Assembly (NCBI RefSeq): GCF_947507565.1
Contig: NC_089182.1
Coordinates: 1,612,001 to 1,676,000 of the forward strand
Direction of reading: 5' to 3'
Origin: Oscarella lobularis
Taxonomy: Eukaryota > Porifera > Homoscleromorpha > Homosclerophorida > Oscarellidae
DNA length: 64,000 nucleotides
Shown here one piece after another: positions 1-12,100 of the stretch; the stretch's first letter is position 1; the number at the start of each line of letters is the position of its first letter. The notes beneath the pieces were generated by a model. It made no database searches and was not told the origin of the DNA. It saw only the letters and a program-made list of their open reading frames with translations. The position numbers were made by a program, and so were the translations under genes.

Positions 1-905
1 TCTTCGAAATGTTTTGGGCTCTGATAAGGTCTAGGGGACTAGATCAGATGTAAATGCCACGTTAACTTGCAAGAAAAAGCATAAACTTTCATTTGAGCCT
101 GGGGCTCTTTTTTGTTACATCGCAGATTAGCAGATAATCGGCCTGAAAGACTGAAACCCGACTGTAGCGGCAGAACAAACCCTTCTAACTTCGCGAATAA
201 TCACTGAAATCTCGCGTACGTTTGTAGCGAAGCTTACTATTTGCCGCTCATTTGATTTCGGGCGACAAATCAGAAAAATAGGCCAGGGATTCCATTTTGA
301 CGCGTTTTCTTTCTCCGCACCTGACGCCAAAAGTCCGCTGCCTATGGCCGCGAGTCCCGCTCAGTTATGATCAGCCTTGACGTACCGTACCGTGGGCGTA
401 TAGAGAGTGAGCTCGCTTTGCTTACTTAGACACAAGATAAGGAATCAAGATTATCACAGTCGTGGGCCCGTGCAGCCCGACTGCGCTTGTGAGCTCCTCC
501 GCTATTCGTCCACTGTAGGGTACTTCAATACTGATCATAACTAAGCGAGACTCGCTGCAAAAGGCAGCGAACTTTTGGCGTCAGGTGCGAAGAACGAAAA
601 CGCGCCAAAATGGAATCCCTGGCCTATTTTTCTGATTTGTCGCCCGAAATCAAATGAGCGGCAAATAGTAAGCTTCGCTGCAAACGTACGCGAGATTTCA
701 GTGATTATTCGCGAAGTTAGAAGGGTTTGTTCTGCCGCTACAGTCGGGTTTCAGTCTTTCAGTCCAATTATCTGCTAATCTGCGATGTAACAAAAAAGAG
801 CCCCAGGCTCAAATGAAAGTTTATGCTTTTTCTTGCAAGTTAACGTGGCATTTACATCTGATCTAGTCCCCTAGACCTTATCAGAGCCCAAAACATTTCG
901 AAGAA
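1..905. repeat. Long inverted repeat (foldback element), left end may lie outside the window
   Basis: The first ~372 bases reappear as a reverse complement at ~532-904, separated by a ~160-base unpaired loop. Outer ends match as tcttcgaaatgttttgggct at base 1 against its complement ending at 904. The arms differ by a few substitutions and short indels, so they are related but not identical. The same 67-codon open frame lies in both arms (127-330 minus, 575-778 plus), which is a consequence of the palindrome and not evidence of a gene. I see no transposase. This is most simply a non-autonomous foldback-type DNA element. The true left end and any target duplication cannot be judged because the window starts at the repeat boundary. 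Confidence 0.85.
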
Positions 906-1020
906 CGCGTCTTTGAATTCTCATTGGCTAATGCCTATTGTTACCTCACTCGCGGCGAGCATGCTCAGTGAAAGTTAGTCCTGCCTCCTCAGGGGGAGGC
1001 AGGGAGGCAGGGGGGAGCTG

Positions 1021-2244
1021 CAGGGGGGGTTTGCACTAAAGTGCGCTAGGAACACGCCCCTACCTGAAATCTTCGTTTTTTCTCTTGAAACACACTATTG
1101 TAGCGGTTGATAGGAGCATAACTTAGCACAAACAGCGCACTGGCCAATTTTCGCATTTCTTTGTTGTGGCATTTCGCTGCACGGGCTTCTGACCTAATCG
1201 GCTCCTGCAGCCCGTTTTTTTCTACCAGGTCGCTGCTTTTTTTTGCTGCTGCAGTTTCTTCAATGTTCTAGTAAGAAGTCTCGTTATTGATTTAAGCCAT
1301 GCAAGATCTGATTCTGAAGATGTAGACAAGGACTCGAAAATGGGAGGTGGCTATACAGTTCTGTGCAAAGAATCAAACATGATCGATTGTATTCAGTTGA
1401 CTAGGACACTGATTAGTTGATTTCTGAAGGCAGTATAATAGCCATTCAGTGAGTGGAAGACCCGACGGCGCAATTGCATGGCGTCTACTGGGGATGCTAT
1501 ATGTGGCTTATGATAGCTTCTATATTAGAGTACCCATGTTCTTCTCTTCACAATAATTTAATCTGTAACAAGAAAACTGACCTCTTACAACTTTTAGAAA
1601 AGGACTTTAGGCTGACGACGCTATAATTTTCAAAGTAGAAACAAATTATCATCTGCAGGCACTTCTAAGAGAAGGACGTACTCTAATATTGCAGCTTCTG
1701 TAAACTATCAATTGGGAAGAGACGCCGTGATCGATTGTAACCAAGTTGAAGGTATTCATTATGGCCGCATACCTCAAGGCTTCCGGTTCGTTTATTAGGC
1801 TAGTATAGGGCATCTGTGCCGCTGGACATGCAGCACAGAAAAGCCAGGCATTCCTTAGTTAATTTCTTCATAAATATCGGTCAGTCAAAACGGTCATTGT
1901 GACCGATGATGTGGATTTTATAGATAATTGCCCGATATTACCCGAAGACGAAGCGCAAGAGAATAAATCAGTTATGGTGGAGAGAGGCAGGACATTGAAG
2001 AAGCCTTCGTGCAAAAAAGTGAGGCTGTTAAGTGTCTCAGAGACCGAAGCCAGGCGGACTAAAAGCGCGTTGGCTATCTTCTCAGGGATTCGGTCTACGG
2101 CGAATACACTATTGCAGCTATAAGGCATGCTAAAGAGAAGCTCGAATCACTAATGAAACCTTTCGTAAAAGTTCTGAGAGCAGAATAAAACCCTTTTCAA
2201 AAAAGGGCGTGTTCCTAGCGCACTTTAGTGCAAAACCCCCCCTG
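1021..2244. mobile_element. Non-autonomous DNA transposon, ~1.2 kb, ~37-bp terminal inverted repeats
   Basis: Left terminus (1021-1060) begins CAGGGGGGGTTTGCACTAAA and runs through gtgcgctaggaacacgccc. The right terminus (2205-2244) is its reverse complement with one extra base. Flanks on both sides are G-rich, so a target-site duplication cannot be called. The CAGGG start resembles hAT or P-like termini, but superfamily is not established. The interior has only short broken open frames (for example 1899-2123 plus) that I do not recognise; it may be a decayed transposase or unrelated cargo. Confidence 0.7.
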
Positions 2245-2371
2245 GGGGGGGGGCCCCTGGGGGGAGGGGGTCATCGCGCTCACGCGCGCTAAACAGTGAC
2301 GTTGGTGCGCCGAGGGTGCGCCAGTGCGGCCTGAGTAGGTAGTGAGGAGTCTCTGCAACACTGACAGCAAT

Positions 2372-5300
2372 ATGCATTCGTTTGTGCTGGCTCTGTGTCT
2401 TCTTACATTCTGTTACGGCTACGACGTCACTTACGACAGCAGAAGCATTGCCGTGAACGGCAGTCGGGTGCTGCTTACTTCGGGGGCTATTCACTACCCT
2501 CGAAGTACCCCGGCAATGTGGCCCGATCTTTTAGCCAAGGCGAAAGCGAACGGTCTCAATACGATACAGACGTACGTCTTTTGGAATCTGCACGAACCGC
2601 TTCAAGGCGAATACGATTTCTCCGACCGTAAGAACTTGAGCTACTTTCTCCAGTTGGCACATGATAATGGATTCTATTTAACGCTGCGGATTGGACCGTT
2701 TGTGCAAGCTGAGTGCGATTTCGGTGGTATACCCGTTTGGCTCAATTGGATACCGGACATTGAATTTCGAGTCTACAACCAACCTTGGATGGCAGCAATG
2801 ACTCAGTGGATGAAGTATATAGTTGCTTATATAGAGCCTTATTTAGCTAAAAACGGAGGCCCTATTATATTAACTCAGGTACACATATCATGCATGATCT
2901 ACAATCCGTGATTGAACTTCTGATTAATTAATTAATATCTTACGGTTTAGATTGAGAATGAATATCATATTGGTGACATGAAATATGTGGCTTGGTGTGG
3001 GCAGCTTGCCGATTCGTTGCATACAGGAACGCCGTGGGTTATGTGCAACGGAGCGAGTGCTAACAACACGATAAATGCACGTCTTTGTTTTATATTTCTC
3101 CGTTTATTCTTTTTCTTTGCTAGACTTGTAATAGCTGCGATTGCAGTGAGTATGCAGATAGTCACTCAAAAATGCATCCACATCAGCCTCTCATGTGGAC
3201 AGAACTTTGGCAAAGACATGAAAATTGGGGAAACGTATGAGTTATTTATTTCTGTTGACAGGCATGCTTATTGTTTCATATGCAGGCCCAATTTGAGCGC
3301 GATCCTCGAGACGTTGCATTTGTGGTTGCAAACTGGATTGGGAAGGGTGGCTCACACTTTAACTACTACATGTGGCACGGTGGAAACAACTACGAGAGAT
3401 TTGCTGCGGGAGGAATCACGCAATTTTATCAGGTGAGCGAACTGTGATCTCGGTTTCTGCACGCTCGAATAAGACCTTTGATAGGACAATGCTGTACTAC
3501 ACAGCGACGGAACAACAAACGAACCGAAGTATACTCACCTGGGAACTCTCCATCATTTGCTTGGTAGGTTTCGAGCGCCTGTATGGGTTCCTCCGGGGAT
3601 CACTGTCTCTCCCCCACACTGCATGAAAATGAGTTTTGTAGATTTTTCAAGCTTGAGGCTGACTCTATTTTTTAGGAGAGCACGCTGACATATTGCTTCA
3701 CGGAAGCTCGTCAGTTGTTCCTGTGCCGTTCTGGAACATTAGCTCTCATCAGTGGGAGAAGGGGTCTGAGCAAGTGAGGGCTTACACTGCGAGTCATAGT
3801 CCACCAGTATCTAGATACTGTCACGTTGTGACAGGTGGCCTATCAGTATAAACTGAAAGGCCAGTCGTTATCGTTTTTGGTGAACAGTGCAGAGAGTCCT
3901 TCTGTTGTCAGCGTTTTGTATGAAAAGAAGAACTTCAGCTTGAGCAATCATTCTGTGATCATTTTGGATTCCTCTTTGATGGTGATTGATGGCAGTACTG
4001 AGTAGTGAAGCATCCTTGATTATTTCTTATTATCATTCGATTTTCTAAGTAGCTGTAGATCCGACCCAGCTAATTAGCGTCTTTGGGTCAAATAATCAAG
4101 GATGCCTTGATCATAGCTAGTAACATCTTATGAAATTTTTATCTCAGGTTCTGTACAATACTAATGAATTGCCCGTAATTGGGTCGTCTCAATCGTATCA
4201 CAAACTTCATGACGAGCCGCTTCAGTGGACGGCTTGGCATGACACGTGCAACTCATCAACGTGTCATTTACTGAAAGGTATCAGAAGTACGGTCTTGATC
4301 TCTTGCATGTGTTCAATGTCCACACATTGTCTTAGAGATTGAATCCACGCAGCCTTTGGAACAGATAAAGATAACAAGGGATCAGACAGAATACTTGTGG
4401 TATCGAACCAACGTAACTGTTGACAAAACAGGTGTATGAAGTTTACCATTCTTTTATACTTTTCAACTCTTTGACACGTTAGGAGAAATAAGCCTTTCCA
4501 TTGGAACAATCAGTTCAAGTCTCATCCTCGTCTATCTCAACGGAAAAATGCAGGGTCATTTTATGGATGTCAGTCCAGCATACGGCAAACGATCTGGTCA
4601 GTCGACTAGCAGAACTATAGATAGGAGAAGGCCTGCTCGGTAAAATTCGGCGCACGCGATATCGACTGGGACGTTTGAACACTAGCCGTGGAGGGACCTT
4701 GAAGCAATGAATTAAACTTTAGCAATGACTGATTACTGTCTTACCAATTAGCTTCACTTACCGTGGATGTGCTTTCGAAGGGCACGCATCTACTTGAAGT
4801 CCTATCTGTTTCGTTGGGAATTCAAGCCCACGTAACAAACAATCAGTTCGCCATAAAGGGCATTACCGGCGGTATTCTACTGGACAAAATGAACATTACG
4901 GAAAGGTACAATTATCGCTGACAAGGAGAACTTTGATGTAAGCGCTCAGTTTAGCCACTGGATACACCGGCCTTTTTTGCTCGGTGAAGAACTCAAAATC
5001 TTTGATGCTGCCGGCGTGGGAAGCGTCACTTGGGAAGAGAATACTGGAGAGTACGTTGGAAAAGCGTTGACGTGGTTTAAGGTTACTCAAAAACGTTTAC
5101 TCTCAAAGGTTGTTGTCTAAGCTGGCTCACCTTTGTAGGCAAGTTTTATTGCACACTCATCAAAAGGAGCCGTCTTTGTCAACGCGAGTGGTCTCAGTCA
5201 AGGTCACATTTACGTCAACGGTCATGATGTAGGAAGGTAGTGGCTAATCCGTACTCGTCTTCCTTCAAACTTTTTTCTATAGGTATTTGCTAATTGGAGG

Positions 5301-5556
5301 GAATTGCACCAATCAACGTTGCAATGTGCACTACCTTGAAGACGCGTGCGGAAAACCTACTCAGTCTTTGTGTAAGTTAAGCAATTAGTGAGGTGATTAA
5401 TTAATTGATTACTAATGCTACGCGAAATTCTTTTGTTTTTTGGCAGATCATGTTCCCCCCGATTGGCTGCATGATACAAAGGAGAACCTTTTAGTTATTT
5501 GTGAGGTCCTAGGCGCTTACATGCTGGATCATGTGAGCATCGTTCAAAAGCAATAG
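2372..5556 (+). CDS. Secreted beta-galactosidase, glycoside hydrolase family 35, plant-type architecture
   Basis: Predicted to remove terminal beta-galactose from glycans in the lysosome or outside the cell. The start at 2372 opens a clear signal peptide (MHSFVLALCLLTFCYG). The TIM-barrel follows: GAIHYPRSTP, the TYVFWNLHEP motif, GGPIILTQ|IENEY (acid/base Glu; exon junction 2878/2951), and TELWQRHENWG, where Glu is the expected nucleophile, then NYYMWHGGNNY. C-terminal beta domains follow (TRDQTEYLWYRTNV near 4390; VNGHDVGR near 5220), ending in YHVPPDWL...VSIVQKQ at a TAG at 5554-5556. The motif order matches plant BGAL enzymes better than vertebrate GLB1. About a dozen exons; the splice near 4000-4147 could not be closed cleanly in frame, so that junction is uncertain or damaged. 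An apparent GC-AG intron lies at 3077-3123. Confidence 0.85.
4010..4105. repeat. Mini foldback element inside a GH35 intron
   Basis: A 16-base arm (gcatccttgattattt, 4010-4025) recurs inverted at ~4090-4105, giving a 96-base element within the beta-galactosidase intron. It carries no coding capacity. Its position beside the one exon junction that does not resolve suggests it may have disturbed splicing there. Confidence 0.55.
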
Positions 5557-6408
5557 TGAAAAATGCAGTAAGTCATATTCCGTACGATTTGCTAATTTTC
5601 GTTTGTCATGTCTCATATTCGTATTTTGTTGTATGGGTATGTCTTACTTTGTATCAGTTGCTTTTGTCTCGAACTGCGCACTTGTTTTAGTATTTTGAGC
5701 ACGATATCATAAGAATACTATCGAGAAACAAACTAGACCATACACGTGAAATAAAAAGTTACCCTGCTTTACCTGGGCTTACGAATACAAATACTGAAAA
5801 AACAGCAAAGATACCAAGCTATAAAAGAAGCTGTGCATATATATATGATTGATACGGGACCCTAGGGGCGGGGCGGGCGGGGCAGAGCTGAACGCGGTCG
5901 CTATATTTTTTTTCAGCGCCATTGTACGGGCTCAATCCAATATTCACGGCATCATGTCAAGAATTTTCAAATATTAACCCAATGACAGTTGACACTTGGC
6001 ATATGCGCCAATTCTTGAAGGACTACAGCCATGACTTGGCCGACTCCGAAGACGATTTTGATTTTTGCCGCCACGTTATTCACTACTACTAACTAGTAGT
6101 CTATCTTTGGACGTTTCTCTGCAAGACCTAGAGGTAGACAAGCAATGATTGGAGAGCCGCTCGCCACGCAGATGCCAGTGGGAATTTGTAAGGAGAAAGG
6201 AATGAACTGTACATGATGCACATTCTTCATGCACCGGATGAACGACGTGAACCAGCCGGTACAGTATCTACTTCCAGATATCAATGAATTGATGTCTCTT
6301 TGTGTAGTAGATCTCCCGTGCTATACCATACTCCCGGGAGTCCAGTTCTGGCTTCGCACTAAAACGGTACCCAGCCGCTATAGTGCAAAGGAGGGCTCAG
6401 GAGGCATC
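5557..6408. other. Intergenic region between GH35 and the otopetrin-like gene
   Basis: No convincing gene. It contains a GC-box-like run (ggggcggggcgggcggggc, about 5865-5883), A/T-rich stretches after the GH35 stop, and open frame upstream of 6409 that probably belongs to the 5' UTR of the next gene. No repeat with recognisable termini was seen. Confidence 0.5.
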
Positions 6409-8548
6409 ATGGAACAAAGCCGAAAGCGATGGCTGGGCTGGTCACTTGTCGCCCTCCTCATAATCGGAATGGTGACGCTGCACGTGCTTTTCGAAATCAA
6501 CCGCTTCAGCGGCGAATGCAAGCATTTTCGCGATTCTTCCGGAGGCTTCGTAAAGAACGAAAACGGAGAAACCGTGTACAAATGCAACGCGGGAACAGAA
6601 GACGACATAGCTAGCCATAACAATGATACCCCACGCGATGACGACTACGAGGCTTTACCGATCGGGAGACAAAGCGGGCCTATCGGTGGTGTCGACCGAA
6701 GTCTCGGCGTCTGGGTTGTCTCCGCTGTGTTCTATCTCATCGTTTCGTCGCTGAGCTTCGTTCTTCTTGGCTGTCGTTGTTGTGGGCGCCGGCGCTGCGG
6801 GGCCTCATCCGACGATCCGCTCCAGCTCCGGAATAGCGTCCTCCGGCACCAAGCAGTTGCCGAAGCAGACATTAAACAGCACTCGAAAGAACTTTTCCGA
6901 ATCGTTATGATCATTTATTTGTGCACTGTTCTCGCCGTCGCATACAAATTGCTTGCAATATGGATGGGAATTCAGTGCGGCGGAAACGCGGCACACGTCC
7001 TCTACTCGCTTCTCGGAGGGACGACGTATGTCGCGCAAAGTAAGTGCATATAGTGTTCTGGGAGTCTGGGCTAGAGCAAACCAGGAAAATGAAAGTACAC
7101 AGTAGATAGCTACTGTAGGGGCGGTCCCGCCGATGGGCGGGTCTCGTACTACACTGCATATACCTATGGTTGTACAGTACACTGTACTTGTAGCAGTAAT
7201 TTTCTCTCGCTTAGGCATGCAGCTCATGTACGAGATTCGCAGTAATCAACGTCGAGGTGAATGGCTCAGAGCAGTGTTTCTCTTTCTCAGCGTTTACAAC
7301 TTGGTTTCGTGGAGTATTGCCATAACGAACACGGCTTGTCTGAAGGAACAAGAAATGGCGTACATATTGGGCAGAGCCGTCTGGAAAATGTTTCGACCCA
7401 TTTTTCGTTCAATGCTTATTTTCTTGCGAATTTTCTCGGCGTCCGTCTACTTTCATCTATTCATGCATTCGGGCGAGACGAGCAAGCACGAGGACTCAAG
7501 CGAGCAAAAAGAGGAGCAATCCGACATCAATCTAGAAACAATGGGGATCATATTGGGTGACTCCATGGCAACGAAAGGCGCAGAACTCGACGAAAATAGC
7601 AAAACGACCGTCGCAATCTACAAGCAAAGTGTTCACTGCGTGCGCCGATCAAATTCAATATTTTACTACCGCCGCTTGATAATGGCTGATCAGCGCCGGT
7701 GCCTCACCTTGATCATGTCATTCTCACTTTTATTTCTCGTGCTTGTATTCATCTTTCCTGTGTGGTACGGATTTATGGTGGCCAAAGAGTCAAGGAAACA
7801 GCATGGCAATATTAGCCAACACGGCACTTACCGTTTCGTGCACACCTTAGAACCCGTTCCGAATATTGTCATGAATGCAGTCGCAGCCATATTTTCAATT
7901 GCATTTCTTATTGAACTTCTGCCTAACTTTGGCACTCTTTTGGAACATTTCAAGAACCAGAAATGGTGTCGAAAACTCGTCAACGACGCAGAAGCCATTG
8001 CTCTGTCAATTTTTGCTGTCGGCGCGTTCGTCTACCTTCTGATGTCTTCAATTATATATACGCAGATGCTCGATGACAAGTGGTCTCTTGCACTTGTGTG
8101 GATTTCCAACGCTTTCGCTGCCTTTAGCGTCTGCTCCCAACTGATTTTGATTCTCACGTGCAAGATACTTCGCTGGCACAAGAAGCTTTCTCTCAAACAT
8201 GGAATCCATTACTATGACAGTCATCACAAGCGTCGTATGCGGGTAGTTTTCTTTATGTCAATCTTGGTCCTGGTTTCGTTTGGTCTCATTGTTCAGGCCA
8301 TACTCGAAGAGGAATTCAATGACTCTGTGCATCGATCCGATCTTCTTCATGGTTTCATACCGTTATTGGTTGACTATCGCGTTCATATCACCATATTGAC
8401 ATTTGCTCTGATGTATGATTTGTATGGAAAGGACAGGGTGACCGAATGTCTGCTGAAAGAAGAGGTTGAAAGTTCTGGCGAGCCCCCCAGCTCGCCTGTA
8501 CACAAGAACGGCAAAGAAGCAACCGTAGAAAAAGAGAAAAGCAAATGA
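6409..8548 (+). CDS. Otopetrin-like multipass membrane protein (putative proton channel family)
   Basis: Two exons: 6409-7039 and 7215-8548, joined at a phase-1 GT-AG intron (7040-7214) that restores ...YVAQS-MQLMYEI. The product is about 654 residues with roughly ten or more hydrophobic segments: one near the N terminus (WSLVALLIIGMVTLHVLF), one with VWVVSAVFYLIVSSLSFVLL, and others through the second exon. The family suggestion rests on the C-terminal FIPLLVDYRVHITILTFALMY, which aligns with the conserved otopetrin end (LPLxxFYRxHSAxxLFExY), and on the central VAQSMQLMYEI...AVFLFLSVYNLVSW. Otopetrins are proton-selective channels with twelve helices. Similarity is distant, so another multipass family is possible. 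The tail is charged and cytosolic-looking. The Met at 6409 was chosen because it precedes the first membrane helix closely. Confidence 0.6.
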
Positions 8549-9136
8549 TTGATGTTATCAGATGGCCCGGACCTGTCTTGCTTTATGTGTACCTTGCAAT
8601 CTGTCTTGTTTCACTTCGTGCTTTGCTTGAGCATAGATACTGCACTGCATGGATGTCCTGTAACCGAGATGTGTAGTTCAAAACGAAGAAGGCAAGCTGG
8701 GTGTCGTTCACACAAAGCGAGGCGGCGAATAGGCAGCAGCGAGAACAGCGAGAGAAGGGGATGGGCACGCCCGCTGGCGGGTTCTCTATACAGATGGGAT
8801 CAGTCCCGGGAAGTCAGATCAAATCTTTACCGTCTCCGGCACACTTGAAAGTTGAAGCATCAGTTGCCTAGGCGATAAACGCAATGTCTCTAACAGGTCT
8901 CTAACAGGTTCTCAGCTATTGTTTCAACAGCTTCCCAATCCTCAGGGTTCTAACGCTTAACTCAAATGTTGTCTACACAAAAGGCGACTTATTGAGTAAA
9001 TACAAAAGCATCGTTCTCTAATACTGTACAACTGATTAGAAGCCATTTTTGGCAGCTGTCACTACGTCATACATGACGGCTTTTAGAAGGTAACAAAAGT
9101 GCAGACGACAGCCAGCTAGCTAGCTAGCAGTCAAAC
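8549..9136. other. Convergent intergenic region
   Basis: Lies between the stop of the otopetrin-like gene and the stop of the minus-strand phosphatase. The open frame at 8549-8848 plus is unrecognised and lacks support. A short gctagctagctagc run occurs near 9115-9128. Probably 3' UTRs of both genes. Confidence 0.5.
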
Positions 9137-12100
9137 TTACAACCCAATCTTTTGCACGTTGACGTATATCTCCTTCAAGCGCATATAGCTTACCACAACC
9201 AACCAGACCGACTGGTAGTATTTCTAAAAAACAAAAGTGAAATTGTTCCTTATTATATATACCTAGGTATGCGTCGGCAAACCAGCGTTAAAATTATTCC
9301 TGGTCTTTGACTTCTCACGAGTTTGGCAGCGTGAAGTATATTCATGACTCTTTCATAGTCCACTTGATGACATGCATTCCAAGCGGCGCACAAACCTCCA
9401 GAACGCCCAATGCCAGTGCTAAAAGCACTGTCAGCCTAATATCGAATTGAAAGAGAGTGTACACCTGCAGTGAATGACGATGGAAGGACTGCCGTTTTGC
9501 TGCTGCCAAACATCCGCTTCCTGCATTAAACGCACAAGATTCTGAGGCTCGCGTGGGACGTCGTCATCAGGCCAACCAAAAAAGTGAAAGAGTCTGACGT
9601 CCCGAGAAATAGGGCCCTAAAAGCACTACGTTTAGCTGGGTGAATTGTATTTTCTTAGCTAAATACTTTGGTGACTTTCACAATTGTTGCACTGTAGCCT
9701 GGCATAGAAGATAAAGATTGAAAGGTAATCACATGAAGACCATGAGTGACACTGCCTGCCTCTGCCCAGTACTAAAAAGTAGAACTTCATAAAAAACAGA
9801 CACCTTTAATTAATTAAACTGCGTTGTACTGGTTTGTATTCATATTGCTGAGTTAGATTGACAACTGTGACGACATTCTCCTGAAAAATCATTTTCCAAA
9901 AGTCTGCCACTGCGCCCTTCATAGGATATTGAGTAACTATAAAGCCTTTGCGTTTGTAGTAGCTCTGAACGAAGAAAAAATTCAGCCTTTAGAAAAGAGC
10001 GTTTGATCTAAATTACGTCAACGTAGCTAGCATTGACATAGTCAACCCCTGTCCCCATTGTGTGTGCTAAATCACCAGCTTCACCACGGCAACGTAAGAC
10101 AAATCTACTGGCATCAGCTGCAAGAAAGAATAAAAGCCGTCCTCGCACAAAAAACGTTAACATTACGTGGGGTTAAAACAAGGTTGTAAAGAGGAGCTGC
10201 TAAGCACTCTGTCCTATCCAATTTTGGGCAAACATCTTCTAGCAACTAAAAAATCTGCTAGAGTTCAACAGACTTGAGACAAAGATCTTACCCTAAACTG
10301 CTCTGTTACGCCGTCTGGAATGCACTTTGAAAATATGTTGATTTTTGAAACATGTACTTCAGTTTGGCGGCACTTGATGTAGTCAAGTATCGCGGTATAT
10401 ACAAACGCGTACTGCTTCTAAGTGCCTTGGCTTTAATAAAACGAAAAACAAATACATTTTGGTCGTACCACTGTCTGCACCATTTCCATTCTCTTCGTTC
10501 TCATCTCCCCAATTAGGCCGCGGACATCAAGACTCTTCTCTGCGTCAACTCTGCTGATCATGTTCAGTATGGCCAAAAACGTTCCTGTACGACCAACGCC
10601 ATCACTAAACGTAATTTAGTCATTAATAAAAAGATGAGAAGCTATTACAGTCGTACCTGCAGTGAACAATCATTCTATCCGAGCTAGAGTCTCTTCGTAT
10701 TTGATACATCATTCCGAGTAAGCTGCACAAATGCTCGGGATTTTCCTGATCAGGCCACGATGTAAAGTGAAAGTGCTTTATAGTACGCTTCTGTTTCTTC
10801 TTATGCAATATTTAAGACATTTGAACTTCAAATTACGGCAAACTCACCAAGAACAACTCTATCTTTCTCACGGTGTAGTTGGCAAGCCTCTGGATTTCAA
10901 CAACTTTCACGCAAAGGCCGTCGTACACTTGAGCTCTTTCATCGTTCCAATATTGCTCACATTGCGTTCTTCCGTTTTCAATAAAATGGCAAAGCATGAC
11001 TATATTTGTCGCAGACTCCGCCCAAACCATTCGCCACATGTCGGAGCACGTTTCCGTTAGTGGGCCTACAACGAAGCCTTCAAGTCAAATTTAGTCTCCT
11101 AACAGCATAGTATGTACCTTGGCAGGCTACGTATCCCTTTGGCTTTCGAAATGCCTGAGCAGAAAACAAATGAAGTATGGGATAAAACTGCCGTGTAGAC
11201 CTACGTCAACGTAGGAAGCGTTTATATAGTCCGACAACACAGCAGACATTCCATGTACGTTGCTTAGAGTCACTCTATTGTCATCATCTGCAAACAAAAA
11301 TCAACCTTCTCGTGTGCAGGACTGTTTGCTGAGATACACGGAACGACGCTTTTGTAGCGATTCTTGTGCGCGTTTTCCTTAGCCTTTCCTAACGACACTG
11401 ATTTTGATTCTCCAACAGAACCCATCGACTAAAAACCGGTAAGCGCGTGAGAAAAAGACTTTTTATTTATATTACCTGAAATTCATCAAAGAGTTTAATG
11501 CCGTCGTTTTCTAGGAGATTTGCAACATGTCGGGCAAAGTTCGGCAGTTTCACGGCAGTGACTAACAAAATAAATTCCATTACCAAGAACCAATATGTCA
11601 AGTTAGACGACTTTTTGCATATTCCGTCAAGCGTTCAGCAGTGCTTTCTGCATCTTGCACTCTACATGTATTCGACGAAAGCCGATCAGCAGCTCTGTCT
11701 TCCCCCGCAACATTCTTCAAAGCCGACTCGTTTTCGCCTCTTAAAGCCATCTCATCAGCACTGCTTGAGTCTAAAAACTGTGAATTTTTTTGTCTGACAG
11801 GAAAGGAGGTGGCATATGATGATAACGTTTGATTTAATAATCTACTAATGTACCTTTTCTTCAGAATAATTAGTACAAAAATCAGAATAAGTAGACACAA
11901 AACAGCTGCACTAGTGCCGATACTATAGCTGAAAATACTGGTTTCGCTACTTTCTGCATAAAATAAATAAAAAGATAACTACAGCTACGTTGCAGAGGTA
12001 CAAATACCTGGGGTCGATGCAGCAGTCGTACACTGTTTTGAAGCTGAACAGTTTCCAGAATGTGATTCTCTGTATGAATAAGAAAAAATCCTATTGACTT

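Noticed and set aside
127-778. Matching 67-codon open frames in the two arms of the foldback
   Set aside because: They are the same sequence seen on opposite strands of an inverted repeat, with no recognisable protein family.
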